Shown: one piece after another, positions 9,379-16,861 of the stretch
How the letters are laid out: each line of letters opens with the position of its first letter
How positions within the stretch are numbered: position 1 is the first letter of the stretch
Source of the DNA: Halosimplex litoreum
GTDB taxonomy: Archaea; Halobacteriota; Halobacteria; Halobacteriales; Haloarculaceae
Reading direction: 5' to 3'
NCBI RefSeq assembly: GCF_016065055.1
Contig: NZ_CP065856.1
Location: forward strand, 744,001 to 808,000
DNA: 64,000 nucleotides
Position numbers and translations under genes: made by a program
The notes under the pieces: generated by a model
What the model was told of the DNA's origin: nothing
Databases searched by the model: none
Seen by the model: only the letters and a program-made list of their open reading frames with translations

Positions 9379-10833
9379 TCAGGGCCGAGGTGCCAGTTCG
9401 CGAACGGTCTCGTAGGCGGGGGACAGTCGGGCGTACACCGAGGCGGGGACCGCGCGAGCGGCGGCGCGGACGACCCGATGGGAGACCGGCGGGCCGGACC
9501 TGGCGGCCGCCGCACGGAGGTCGGTCGTCCGGAGCCAGTCGGCGAACGCGTCGACGCCCGCGACCGGGTACGAGGCCTCGGGGTCGACCGACGCCTGCAG
9601 GTCGAGCCAGTAGGCGAGGATGTGGAAGTCGACCAGCCAGTTGCCGGCCTCGATCTCCCGGCGGGCTCGTTCGAAGGTCGCCGCGTCGACGTCGAAACCG
9701 TGGTCGTTCGGGTCGCGGCCGGCCAGCGCCAGCCCCAGCGCCGTCCGCGCGCATTTCTCACAGCGGTTGCAGTTGCTCCCGGTCGCCGACGCCTCACAGG
9801 CCCGGAGCGGCAGGGCCGGCGCGTGCTCGCGCAGGTAGTCGGCCAGCACCTCGACGCGCTCCTGACGTGTGATCTCGAACGCGTCGTGGTGGACTGCCGT
9901 CCCGGTCCAGGCGATCTCGTCGTCGATAGCCGGGTCCGACCCCCAGGGGATCGCGCCGCCGTCCCAGTGGTCGAACCGGTCGGCCGTCGGAAACTCCTCC
10001 CAGTGGGTCGCGGCGAGATACAGTCGGCCGATTCCCTCGGCGGCGGCCAGCGGCGCACAGAGCCCGGTCAACCCCAGCCCGCAGCCGACCGCGCTGTACC
10101 ACGCCCCGTCGTGGCGGCCCTTGTAGTGGGCGTCGAGCATCGCGGTGTCGAGGAACTCCAGCATGTTCGACTCGACGAACCGGGCGTCCGTGCCGAGGCG
10201 GTCGGCGTAGTCGGCGATCCGTCGCCTGGTGTGTGCCCACCGCTCGTCGTCGTCGACGCCCACGAGCCACCCTCTGACGTTGATCAGCGTCGGGTCCTCG
10301 CCGCGGTGGCGGACGTACGTCGCCAGCGAGTCCACCCCACCCGTGAATAGCATACCAGTGCCGCTCGCGACAGGGTCGTCCGCGGTGCCGGAGCCGTCCG
10401 AACCGGTTTCGGTGCCGGGCGGGGCCACCTCGTCCCGCTCGGGGGTTCGCTCGACGAGGACGCGTCCACCTTCGACGAACGGATACATCTCCGAGAGTGC
10501 CCGGCCGACGGTCTCGAGCGAGTCGAGGAAGCGACGGTCGGCGACGGGGACGCGCACGTCGGCGCCGACCGCCCACGCTACCGGACAGACGTGCGCCACC
10601 ACCGGAATCGTCAGGAGCGATTTCGGCAGGCCCGAGACGTCGACGCCGTACTCCACGTAGAAGGAGGAGTCGCCGAAGAACGGTCGCAACTCGTCGCTGT
10701 ACGAGACGGCCGACTCGACACGGGGGCCCTCGGCGGTGACGGTGTCGACCGAGACGACCGGGGACCGACCGCCGTCGGGTCCGCCCGCGCTTCGACCGAC
10801 CACAGACAGAAGGGGATTGCCACTCGGGATCAC
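9379..10833 (-). CDS. PP-loop ATPase with C-terminal Cys cluster, glycan locus
   Basis: The 484-residue protein has the ATP-pyrophosphatase P-loop TGGVDS at 164-169, preceded by a novel-looking N-terminal domain of about 150 residues. The C-terminal half has C346 and then C355-x2-C358-x2-C361 in SNCNRCEKCART, which resembles the metal-binding end of QueC-like enzymes. PP-loop enzymes adenylate a carbonyl group before amidation or thiolation. The GTG at 10833 lies 31 bases after a strong TATA box, so the start is well supported. Its place beside an ATP-grasp ligase suggests sugar or acid modification; the reaction is unknown. Confidence 0.8.
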   Translation of the reverse strand: MIPSGNPLLSVVGRSAGGPDGGRSPVVSVDTVTAEGPRVESAVSYSDELRPFFGDSSFYVEYGVDVSGLPKSLLTIPVVAHVCPVAWAVGADVRVPVADRRFLDSLETVGRALSEMYPFVEGGRVLVERTPERDEVAPPGTETGSDGSGTADDPVASGTGMLFTGGVDSLATYVRHRGEDPTLINVRGWLVGVDDDERWAHTRRRIADYADRLGTDARFVESNMLEFLDTAMLDAHYKGRHDGAWYSAVGCGLGLTGLCAPLAAAEGIGRLYLAATHWEEFPTADRFDHWDGGAIPWGSDPAIDDEIAWTGTAVHHDAFEITRQERVEVLADYLREHAPALPLRACEASATGSNCNRCEKCARTALGLALAGRDPNDHGFDVDAATFERARREIEAGNWLVDFHILAYWLDLQASVDPEASYPVAGVDAFADWLRTTDLRAAAARSGPPVSHRVVRAAARAVPASVYARLSPAYETVRELAPRP

Positions 10834-10863
10834 GGACCGAACGACGCACGCTGTCGGATAAAG

Positions 10864-10874
10864 TATTTATAAAC
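10864..10874 (-). promoter_or_regulatory. TATA box for the PP-loop ATPase gene
   Basis: On the minus strand this reads GTTTATAAATA, one of the best TATA boxes in the window. It ends about 31 bases before the GTG start at 10833, so the transcript is leaderless or nearly so. Confidence 0.75.
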
Positions 10875-10919
10875 TATCGGAGCTACCGAACCGCTTACGC
10901 GTAGTTACCGGGGTCACCA

Positions 10920-10964
10920 AACGAGTTGGGGTGTGCCTACGGAACGAGTTGGGGTGTGCCTACG
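10920..10964. repeat. 22-bp tandem direct repeat, period 23, at a gene end
   Basis: The 22 bases at 10920-10941 are repeated exactly at 10943-10964, with one extra base between. The second copy includes the stop codon of the glycosyltransferase gene (minus strand, 10960-10962). It looks like a recent slippage or repair duplication of the 3' end. Confidence 0.85.
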
Positions 10965-12201
10965 CCGGGACCGGGCGCGCCCGCGGCCGCCGGACGGTCC
11001 GGTCGAACAGCACCGCCTCGTGCTCGGCGACGACCGCGTTCCAGTCGTGTGCCTCGGCGGTCGTTCGTCCGGCGCGCCCGAGCGCTCGAGCGTCGGCCGT
11101 GCCGGCGATCACCTCCTCGAGCGCGCCGGCGAGGCCGTCGGCCGTCCCGTCGTACAGGAGGCCGTTCTCGCCGTCGTCGACCAGCCGGCGGTGAGCGGGG
11201 ATGTCCGTGGCGACCACGGGGGTGGCCGCGGCCATGTACTCCAGGAGCTTCGCGGGGAAGCTGATACGGTAGGACTCGATGTCGGCCAGCGGGGAGACGG
11301 CGATATCGGCGTCGGCGAGCACCTCGGGGACCGCCTCGTGGGGGACGATCCCGAGCCAGGTGACCCGGTCGTCGATCCCGAGTTCGCGGGCTCGCTCGCG
11401 CAGGGCGGCCATGTACTCGTCGTCGCCGCCGCCGGCGACGCGGAACTCGACGTCGCGGTCGGTCGCCGCGACGGCGTCGAGGGCGTGTTCGAGCCCGCGC
11501 GGCGGGCCGATCGAACCGACGTAGGTGATCACCCAGGTGTCGTCGGGTTCGCGGGCGAGTTCGCGCGTCGGCTCGGCGGCGAAGCGGTCGGTATCGACGC
11601 CCATCCCGATGACGGTGGCCTCCGAGAGGTCGACACCGTACTCCAGCTCGGTCGTCTCGCGGATCCCGTCGGTCAGACAGACCACCTCCGTCGTCCGGTC
11701 GAGGAGCCGACCGACCGCCCAAGCGTATCTGGCCTTGACCGCGATCAGGGCTCGCCTGCGGGGCGACAGCCGCTCGTGGGCCGCGTCCGAGAGGTCGCGC
11801 TTCTGTCGGACGGGGACGGACTGGAGACCGACGACGAACCGCGAGCCGCCGACGCGGGCGGCCAGCCACCCCTGGATGATCGTCTGCTGGAAGCCGTAGA
11901 CGGCGCCGAAGCGGTAGCGGGCACACAGCGCGACGGCGTACAGCGTCGACGCGACGAGGAAGACCAGCCCCGAGAGGATCGGCACCTCGCCGGTCGAGAG
12001 CTCGTGGTGGACCACGCTATCGGGGAACTCCCCGTCCTCGTCGCGGTCCGAGAAACGCCGGCTGAGGACGTGGACCGTGTGGGACTCCGAGAGTGTCCGC
12101 GAGAGGTAGTGGGGGACGGTCGCGCTGTACGGCGAGGAGATCTCGCGGTGGTGGACGAGCAACACCGAGTCGCGGTCGGCGCCCCCGTGAGACCGACTCA
12201 T
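10960..12201 (-). CDS. GT4-type glycosyltransferase
   Basis: The 413-residue GT-B protein starts MSRSHGGADRDSVLLVHHRE. A hydrophobic segment near residues 80-105 may touch the membrane. The C-terminal domain carries the usual GT4 nucleotide-sugar site: ITYVGSIGPPRGLEHALDA, then SPLADIESYRISFPAKLLEYMA with the conserved acidic residue, then GTADGLAGAL. It probably adds a sugar to a lipid-linked or surface glycan precursor. It is divergent from the nucleotide-sugar dehydrogenase gene, separated by a 415-base gap. Donor and acceptor are unknown. Confidence 0.88.
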   Translation of the reverse strand: MSRSHGGADRDSVLLVHHREISSPYSATVPHYLSRTLSESHTVHVLSRRFSDRDEDGEFPDSVVHHELSTGEVPILSGLVFLVASTLYAVALCARYRFGAVYGFQQTIIQGWLAARVGGSRFVVGLQSVPVRQKRDLSDAAHERLSPRRRALIAVKARYAWAVGRLLDRTTEVVCLTDGIRETTELEYGVDLSEATVIGMGVDTDRFAAEPTRELAREPDDTWVITYVGSIGPPRGLEHALDAVAATDRDVEFRVAGGGDDEYMAALRERARELGIDDRVTWLGIVPHEAVPEVLADADIAVSPLADIESYRISFPAKLLEYMAAATPVVATDIPAHRRLVDDGENGLLYDGTADGLAGALEEVIAGTADARALGRAGRTTAEAHDWNAVVAEHEAVLFDRTVRRPRARPVPA

Positions 12202-12616
12202 GGGTGGGCTCCGGTCGGTCCGCGGTGTGGTCGAGACGGCTCGCGAGGCGGTTCGTGAGGCGATCGACTGGCCGCCCGGCGGACACCACCGAGGGCCGCC
12301 GCGAGCGACCGGTCGGCGGCTGCGAACCGCCGGTCGGCGACGCCGCGAGTCGCGATACCTGGCATCGGGCGACTCAAGCCGTCGGACCGCCTTAAGTAAG
12401 AGCCGGATAATCGCCGCCCTCCCCCGCTCGCCCGGTCTGAGACGACTCTGGAGGGCGGGGTTCCCCGTTGGGCGGCGGACCGTCGTCGACGAGAGGCCGG
12501 TGAGAGTTCCCCGTCGGTCCGCTAACGGCGGTATACCGGAGCGCCCCGTCGTCGTCGACGAGCCGTAACTCCGTAGGCTGATAATAACATTCCCGACCGG
12601 TCCGGTGGGGTGGCGT
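12202..12616. other. 415-base intergenic region between divergent glycan genes
   Basis: No credible gene is seen. It holds a TATA-like box for the plus-strand dehydrogenase (12579-12588). A TTAAG-containing stretch near 12390-12402 might drive the minus-strand glycosyltransferase with a long leader of about 160 bases. The open frame that continues upstream of 12201 is Arg/Pro-rich and looks non-coding. Confidence 0.5.
12579..12588 (+). promoter_or_regulatory. TATA-like box for the nucleotide-sugar dehydrogenase gene
   Basis: TGATAATAAC stands out in GC-rich surroundings, about 29-38 bases before the ATG at 12617. This is consistent with a transcript with a very short leader. Confidence 0.55.
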
Positions 12617-13873
12617 ATGAGCATCGGCATCTACGGCGTCGGATTCGTCGGCAAGGAGGTCGCGGAACTGGCCGTCGAGCGCGGGCGGTCGGTCGCCTGC
12701 GTCGACGTGGACGACCAGGTCGTCGAGCGGATCGAGGCCGAGGAGTACCTGGCGGTCGACGACTGGGACCGCGTCACCGCGACCACGGACGGCGCGGCGG
12801 TCGCCGCCGAGGCCGACACCTGTCTGGTCACCGTCCCGACACCGGTCGACGGAGCCGAACGGGTCGACCTGGGGCCGCTGCGGGCCGCCAGCGAGACCAT
12901 CGCCGAGGGGTTGCGGGGTCGCGACACCGCCGAGCCCTGCCTCGTCGTCGTGGAGTCGACCATCCCGCCGGGGACCGCTCGCCGGGAGATCGCCGCGGTG
13001 TTCGACACCTACGGGCTCGAACTGGGGACCGACTACCACCTCGCGGCCGTGCCCGAGCGAGTCGACCCCGGCAACGAGGCGTGGCCGCTCGAAGCCATCC
13101 CCCGGGTCGTCGGCGCGCTCACCGACGAGGGGTTGGAACGGGCGAGCGACTTCTACGACGGTCTGCTCGACGCGGAGGTCCACCCGGTCGACAGCGTCGA
13201 GATCGCCGAGGTCTCGAAGATCGTCGAGAACGCCTTCCGCGACATCAACATCGCCTTCGCCAACGAGATCGCCGTCTCGCTGGACTCGCTGGACGTCGAC
13301 GCGCGCGCGGCCATCGAGGCCGCGGGGACCAAGCCGTTCGGGTTCATGGGCTTCGAGCCGGGCGCGGGCGTCGGCGGTCACTGCATCCCCGTCGACCCCC
13401 ACCTCCTCATCGGCGAGGCCGAAGACGCCGGGTTCACCCACGAGCTGCTGACCGTCGCGCGCACGATCAACAGCCAGATGCCCGAGTACGTGGCCGACAT
13501 GACCGTCGACGCGCTCACGCGCGAGCGGGTCCTCCCGCAGGACGCCACCGCGCTGTTGCTCGGCCGCGCGTTCAAGCCCGACCTCGCGGACGACCGCAAC
13601 AGCCCCTACTTCGGGGTTCGGGATGGGCTGGCCGACTACGACGTGACCGTCGAGACCTACGACCCCGTCCTCGCGGCGGAGTCGTCGGTCGACTCGCCGT
13701 ACCGGCCGGTCGACGCCGTCGTCGTCGTCACCGACCACGAGTCGTTCACCGATCTCGACCCGCGACGGTTCGCCGACCTCGGCGTCTCGGCGATCGTCGA
13801 CGGCCGCGACGTCTTCGACGCCGACACCGTCGAGGCCGCCGGACTCCGCTACGAGGCCGTCGGGGAGGTCTGA
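12617..13873 (+). CDS. UDP-sugar 6-dehydrogenase (UDP-glucose/UDP-ManNAc dehydrogenase family)
   Basis: The 418-residue enzyme has the NAD motif GVGFVG at 7-12, the family stretch VPTPVDGAERVDLGPLRAA, and ESTIPPGTARREI. The catalytic Cys is C256 in GGHCIPVDP. The C-terminal domain contains GRAFKPDLADDRNSP. The family oxidises C6 of a nucleotide-activated hexose to the uronic acid in two NAD-dependent steps. The exact sugar (glucose or N-acetyl-mannosamine) is not certain from motifs. Only four bases separate it from the next gene, so the two are probably co-transcribed. The product would supply acidic sugars to the glycan locus. Confidence 0.9.
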   Translation: MSIGIYGVGFVGKEVAELAVERGRSVACVDVDDQVVERIEAEEYLAVDDWDRVTATTDGAAVAAEADTCLVTVPTPVDGAERVDLGPLRAASETIAEGLRGRDTAEPCLVVVESTIPPGTARREIAAVFDTYGLELGTDYHLAAVPERVDPGNEAWPLEAIPRVVGALTDEGLERASDFYDGLLDAEVHPVDSVEIAEVSKIVENAFRDINIAFANEIAVSLDSLDVDARAAIEAAGTKPFGFMGFEPGAGVGGHCIPVDPHLLIGEAEDAGFTHELLTVARTINSQMPEYVADMTVDALTRERVLPQDATALLLGRAFKPDLADDRNSPYFGVRDGLADYDVTVETYDPVLAAESSVDSPYRPVDAVVVVTDHESFTDLDPRRFADLGVSAIVDGRDVFDADTVEAAGLRYEAVGEV

Positions 13874-13877
13874 GGCG

Positions 13878-14957
13878 ATGCGGGTCTTCGTGACCATCCA
13901 GCACCCGGCCCACGTCCACTTCTTCCGCGAGGCTATCGGGGAGCTCGAGGCGGCGGGCCACGAGGTCTCCGTGTTCATGCGCGACGTGGCGATCGCCGCC
14001 GACCTGCTGGAGAGCTACGGCATCGACTACGAAGTGCTCGCGCCGACCAGCGACTCGCTGCCGTCGCTGGCACGCTCGCAGTTGCGCTACGAACTCGCCC
14101 TGTTCCGGCGGGCCCGCCGAGAGGACCCGGACGTCGTCACGGCCATCGGCGAGCCGGCGGTCGCCCACCTCTCGACGCTGCTCCCCTGCCGGTCGGTCGT
14201 GTTCACCGACACCGAGCACGCCACCCTGCAGAACCGCATCACCTTCCCGTTCGCCGACCGCGTCTGCACGCCGGAGGCGTACACGGACAATATCGGCGAC
14301 GGGCAGGTCACCTACCCGGGATTCCACGAGCTGGCCTACCTCCACCCCGACCGCTTCGAACCGGACCCGTCGGTCGTGGCCGACGCCGGCCTCGACCCCG
14401 ACGAGCGCCTCGTCGTCCTCCGACTGGTCGCCTGGGAGGCGCTGCACGACGTGGGCGGCGGTGGCTTCGCCGACGCCCGCGAAGTCGTCGACGAACTCGA
14501 ACGCCACGGCGCGCGGGTCGTCATAACCGCCGAAGCCGACCTCCCGCCGGATCTCGCCGACCGACGGGCGACCGTCGCGCCCGAGGACATGCACCACCTG
14601 CTGGCCCACGCGGATCTGTTCGTCGGCGAGAGCGCGACGATGGCCGCCGAGTCCGCCGTCCTGGGTACGCCCGCCGTCTTCGCGTCGACGCTCGAACTCG
14701 GCTATCTGGAGACCCTGGAGTCGGAGTACGGGCTCGTGGTCAACACGACGGGCGAAGACCGCCAGGCCGAGGCGCTCCGCCGGGCGAGTTCGATCCTCGC
14801 CGACCACGACGATATCGACTGGGCCGGCCGCCGGGAGCGGGTGCTCGCCGACTGCGTCGACACGACGGACGTAATCTTGTCGCAGATAGCCGACGGCCCC
14901 GCCCGGCGGTCGGCCGCCGAGGTGGACGCTCGACGGCCGGCCGCCGACCGGCGGTGA
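13878..14957 (+). CDS. DUF354 family GT-B-like protein
   Basis: The 359-residue protein begins MRVFVTIQHPAHVHFFREAI, the hallmark N terminus of DUF354 (COG1817), a family with a GT-B-type fold. The second half has HHLLAHADLFVGESATMAAESAVLGTPAVF, the nucleotide-sugar-binding region of UDP-GlcNAc 2-epimerase-like folds. Family members sit in archaeal and bacterial polysaccharide loci and are predicted glycosyltransferases or epimerases. The start is ATG 13878, four bases after the dehydrogenase stop. The last 20 residues are Arg/Ala-rich and probably disordered. Confidence 0.85.
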   Translation: MRVFVTIQHPAHVHFFREAIGELEAAGHEVSVFMRDVAIAADLLESYGIDYEVLAPTSDSLPSLARSQLRYELALFRRARREDPDVVTAIGEPAVAHLSTLLPCRSVVFTDTEHATLQNRITFPFADRVCTPEAYTDNIGDGQVTYPGFHELAYLHPDRFEPDPSVVADAGLDPDERLVVLRLVAWEALHDVGGGGFADAREVVDELERHGARVVITAEADLPPDLADRRATVAPEDMHHLLAHADLFVGESATMAAESAVLGTPAVFASTLELGYLETLESEYGLVVNTTGEDRQAEALRRASSILADHDDIDWAGRRERVLADCVDTTDVILSQIADGPARRSAAEVDARRPAADRR

Positions 14958-15042
14958 CGGCGGGACGCCGGTCCCGAGACGCCCCGGTGGAGCCCGACCG
15001 GCGGGTAAACGGCCCTTACGCGAAATACAGGAGACATAACAA

Positions 15043-16539
15043 ATGCGCCGAGGTGCCACGAACGATCAAATGGCGCCCGATCGGTTGTCACGACGACGAT
15101 TCCTCGAAGGGACAGCAGCGGCCGCGCTGGCGGTCGGCGCGGCGGGGTGCGGGTCGAACGAGCGTGAGCCGACCGACCGCGAGGACGCGGGGACGCGGAT
15201 CGACCCGACCACGCCGACGGACACGCCGACCGCGACGGCCGAGCCGACGGCGACCGGGTCGCCGACCGCGACCCCGATCCCGGAGGTCGTCGCCGAGTAC
15301 GGCGACCAGTTCGACTCGATCGTCAACGTGGTCGACGCCGGAGCCGACCCCGAGGGGGGCGAGCCGATCAACGACGTGCTCACCGACGCGATCGCCGAGA
15401 GCACGCTCGTGTACTTCCCGGCCGGTCGCTACGCGCTCGACTATCTGGAGGTCGAGAACGTCTCTCAGTTCGGGCTCGTCTCGATCCCCCACGAGCGGAC
15501 GCTCCTCGTGCCGAGCGGGCCCGTCGAGGAGATCGGCAACCACTTCATCGACTTCAGGCGCGTCGGGGACGTCCTGCTCGACGGGCTGGAGTTCGACTTC
15601 ACCGAGTCCGGCGTCGGCGGGGCCGTCAGGACCATCTCGGAGGGCAACGTCGTCGCCAGGAACCTCCGGACCCACGGAAAGCTGCCCGACCTGAACAAGG
15701 AGCGCAAGCACGTGGCCTACCGGTTCGAGGTCCAACATCCCCAGAGCAAGGGGCTCGTAGAGCGGGTCATCGCCCGCGACGGCGGCCACGACGGCGGCAA
15801 CGGCGTCGGCATCTACGTCGGCAAGGACCACGCGGGCTCGCTGACCTTCCGCGACTGCGAGATCGCCAACTTCCCGAACAACGGCCTGTACGCCTCCGCG
15901 CCGGGCCAGACCCTCGACGGATACACCGGGAACAACGGCGACATCCACGTCCGCGGCGGGCGCTACGAGAACAACAACATCGCCAACGTCCGGATCGGCT
16001 CGACCGGCTCGACGGTCAAGGACGTGCTCGTCGTCGTCGACGAGGTCCCACCGAGTCCCTCGCGGAGTCACCTGAACGTCCGCGGGATCAGGCTCCGGGC
16101 TCGCAGCGACCAGCTGGTCGAGAACTGCGAGGTGCGTATCGGCGCGAACGCGGGCCGCGGGTTCGGCGCGATCTCCTACCACCCGGTCCACGGGAGCTCG
16201 ACGGTCCGCGACACGACGATCACGGTCGACCGCGACGATTTCAACGCGATCGACGCGACCGACGCCAGCAACGGCGGCTCGAAGGCCCCGCTGACTTTCG
16301 AGAACGTCACCGTCACCGGCAGCGCCAGCGGCGGGGCAGCCGTCGATATCGCCGACCGCCCGGGGACGACGCTGCGCAACTGCCGGATCGAACAGTCCGG
16401 CGCCGGCCGCCGAGGGATCGTGTTCACCGACTCCGCGAACTGCACCGTCGTCGACTCGACGATCCGGGTGACCGGGCCCCCGATCGAGACCGAGAACTCC
16501 TCGGTCGACCGCCGCAACCTCTCCATCGAGAACCTGTGA
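15043..16539 (+). CDS. Tat-exported lipoprotein with parallel beta-helix
   Basis: This protein of up to 498 residues has a twin-arginine signal (SRRRFLEGTAAAALAVGAAGC) ending in a lipobox Cys, so it should be exported folded and lipid-anchored. A Thr/Pro-rich linker (about 50-80) follows, then right-handed beta-helix coils with short repeated turns such as DCEIANFPNNGLYAS, NCEVRIGANAGRGFG and NCRIEQSGAGRRG. Beta-helix proteins of this type often bind or cleave polysaccharides. ATG 15070 (nine codons in) is an equally plausible start. It lies in the glycan locus downstream of the DUF354 gene. Confidence 0.85.
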   Translation: MRRGATNDQMAPDRLSRRRFLEGTAAAALAVGAAGCGSNEREPTDREDAGTRIDPTTPTDTPTATAEPTATGSPTATPIPEVVAEYGDQFDSIVNVVDAGADPEGGEPINDVLTDAIAESTLVYFPAGRYALDYLEVENVSQFGLVSIPHERTLLVPSGPVEEIGNHFIDFRRVGDVLLDGLEFDFTESGVGGAVRTISEGNVVARNLRTHGKLPDLNKERKHVAYRFEVQHPQSKGLVERVIARDGGHDGGNGVGIYVGKDHAGSLTFRDCEIANFPNNGLYASAPGQTLDGYTGNNGDIHVRGGRYENNNIANVRIGSTGSTVKDVLVVVDEVPPSPSRSHLNVRGIRLRARSDQLVENCEVRIGANAGRGFGAISYHPVHGSSTVRDTTITVDRDDFNAIDATDASNGGSKAPLTFENVTVTGSASGGAAVDIADRPGTTLRNCRIEQSGAGRRGIVFTDSANCTVVDSTIRVTGPPIETENSSVDRRNLSIENL

Positions 16540-16861
16540 CCCGGGCAGGCCACGGAGTCGTCCGGTGCCGCCGAGTGATCCCGTACCGCCGGTGACCGCC
16601 GACCCCCCGTAGCCGGCCGGTAACGACTGCTTACTGCATCCGCGATGCCCGAGAGCGACGCGTCGTCGCCCCGTCGAACCGGGGACGGAAGGCGCTCGCG
16701 GTCCGCTCGCAACCCGCGTTCGACGGTACGTATCCGTCACGATCCGATACGTACGTCGCAATCGATCGGCACGGAATCGAACGCAACGGCCGGCGACCCG
16801 GTCGTATCGGGTAGCGTCCCCGCAGGTACCCTTTTCCCAGTAGATACGGCTTACCCGCGAT
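16540..16861. other. 322-base intergenic region upstream of the four-repeat beta-helix gene
   Basis: No credible gene is seen. An 8-bp perfect inverted repeat, TACGTATC (16727-16734) and GATACGTA (16746-16753), stands out about 110 bases before the next start and could be an operator. The last 33 bases before ATG 16862 resemble those before the paralogous gene at 19481. Confidence 0.5.
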
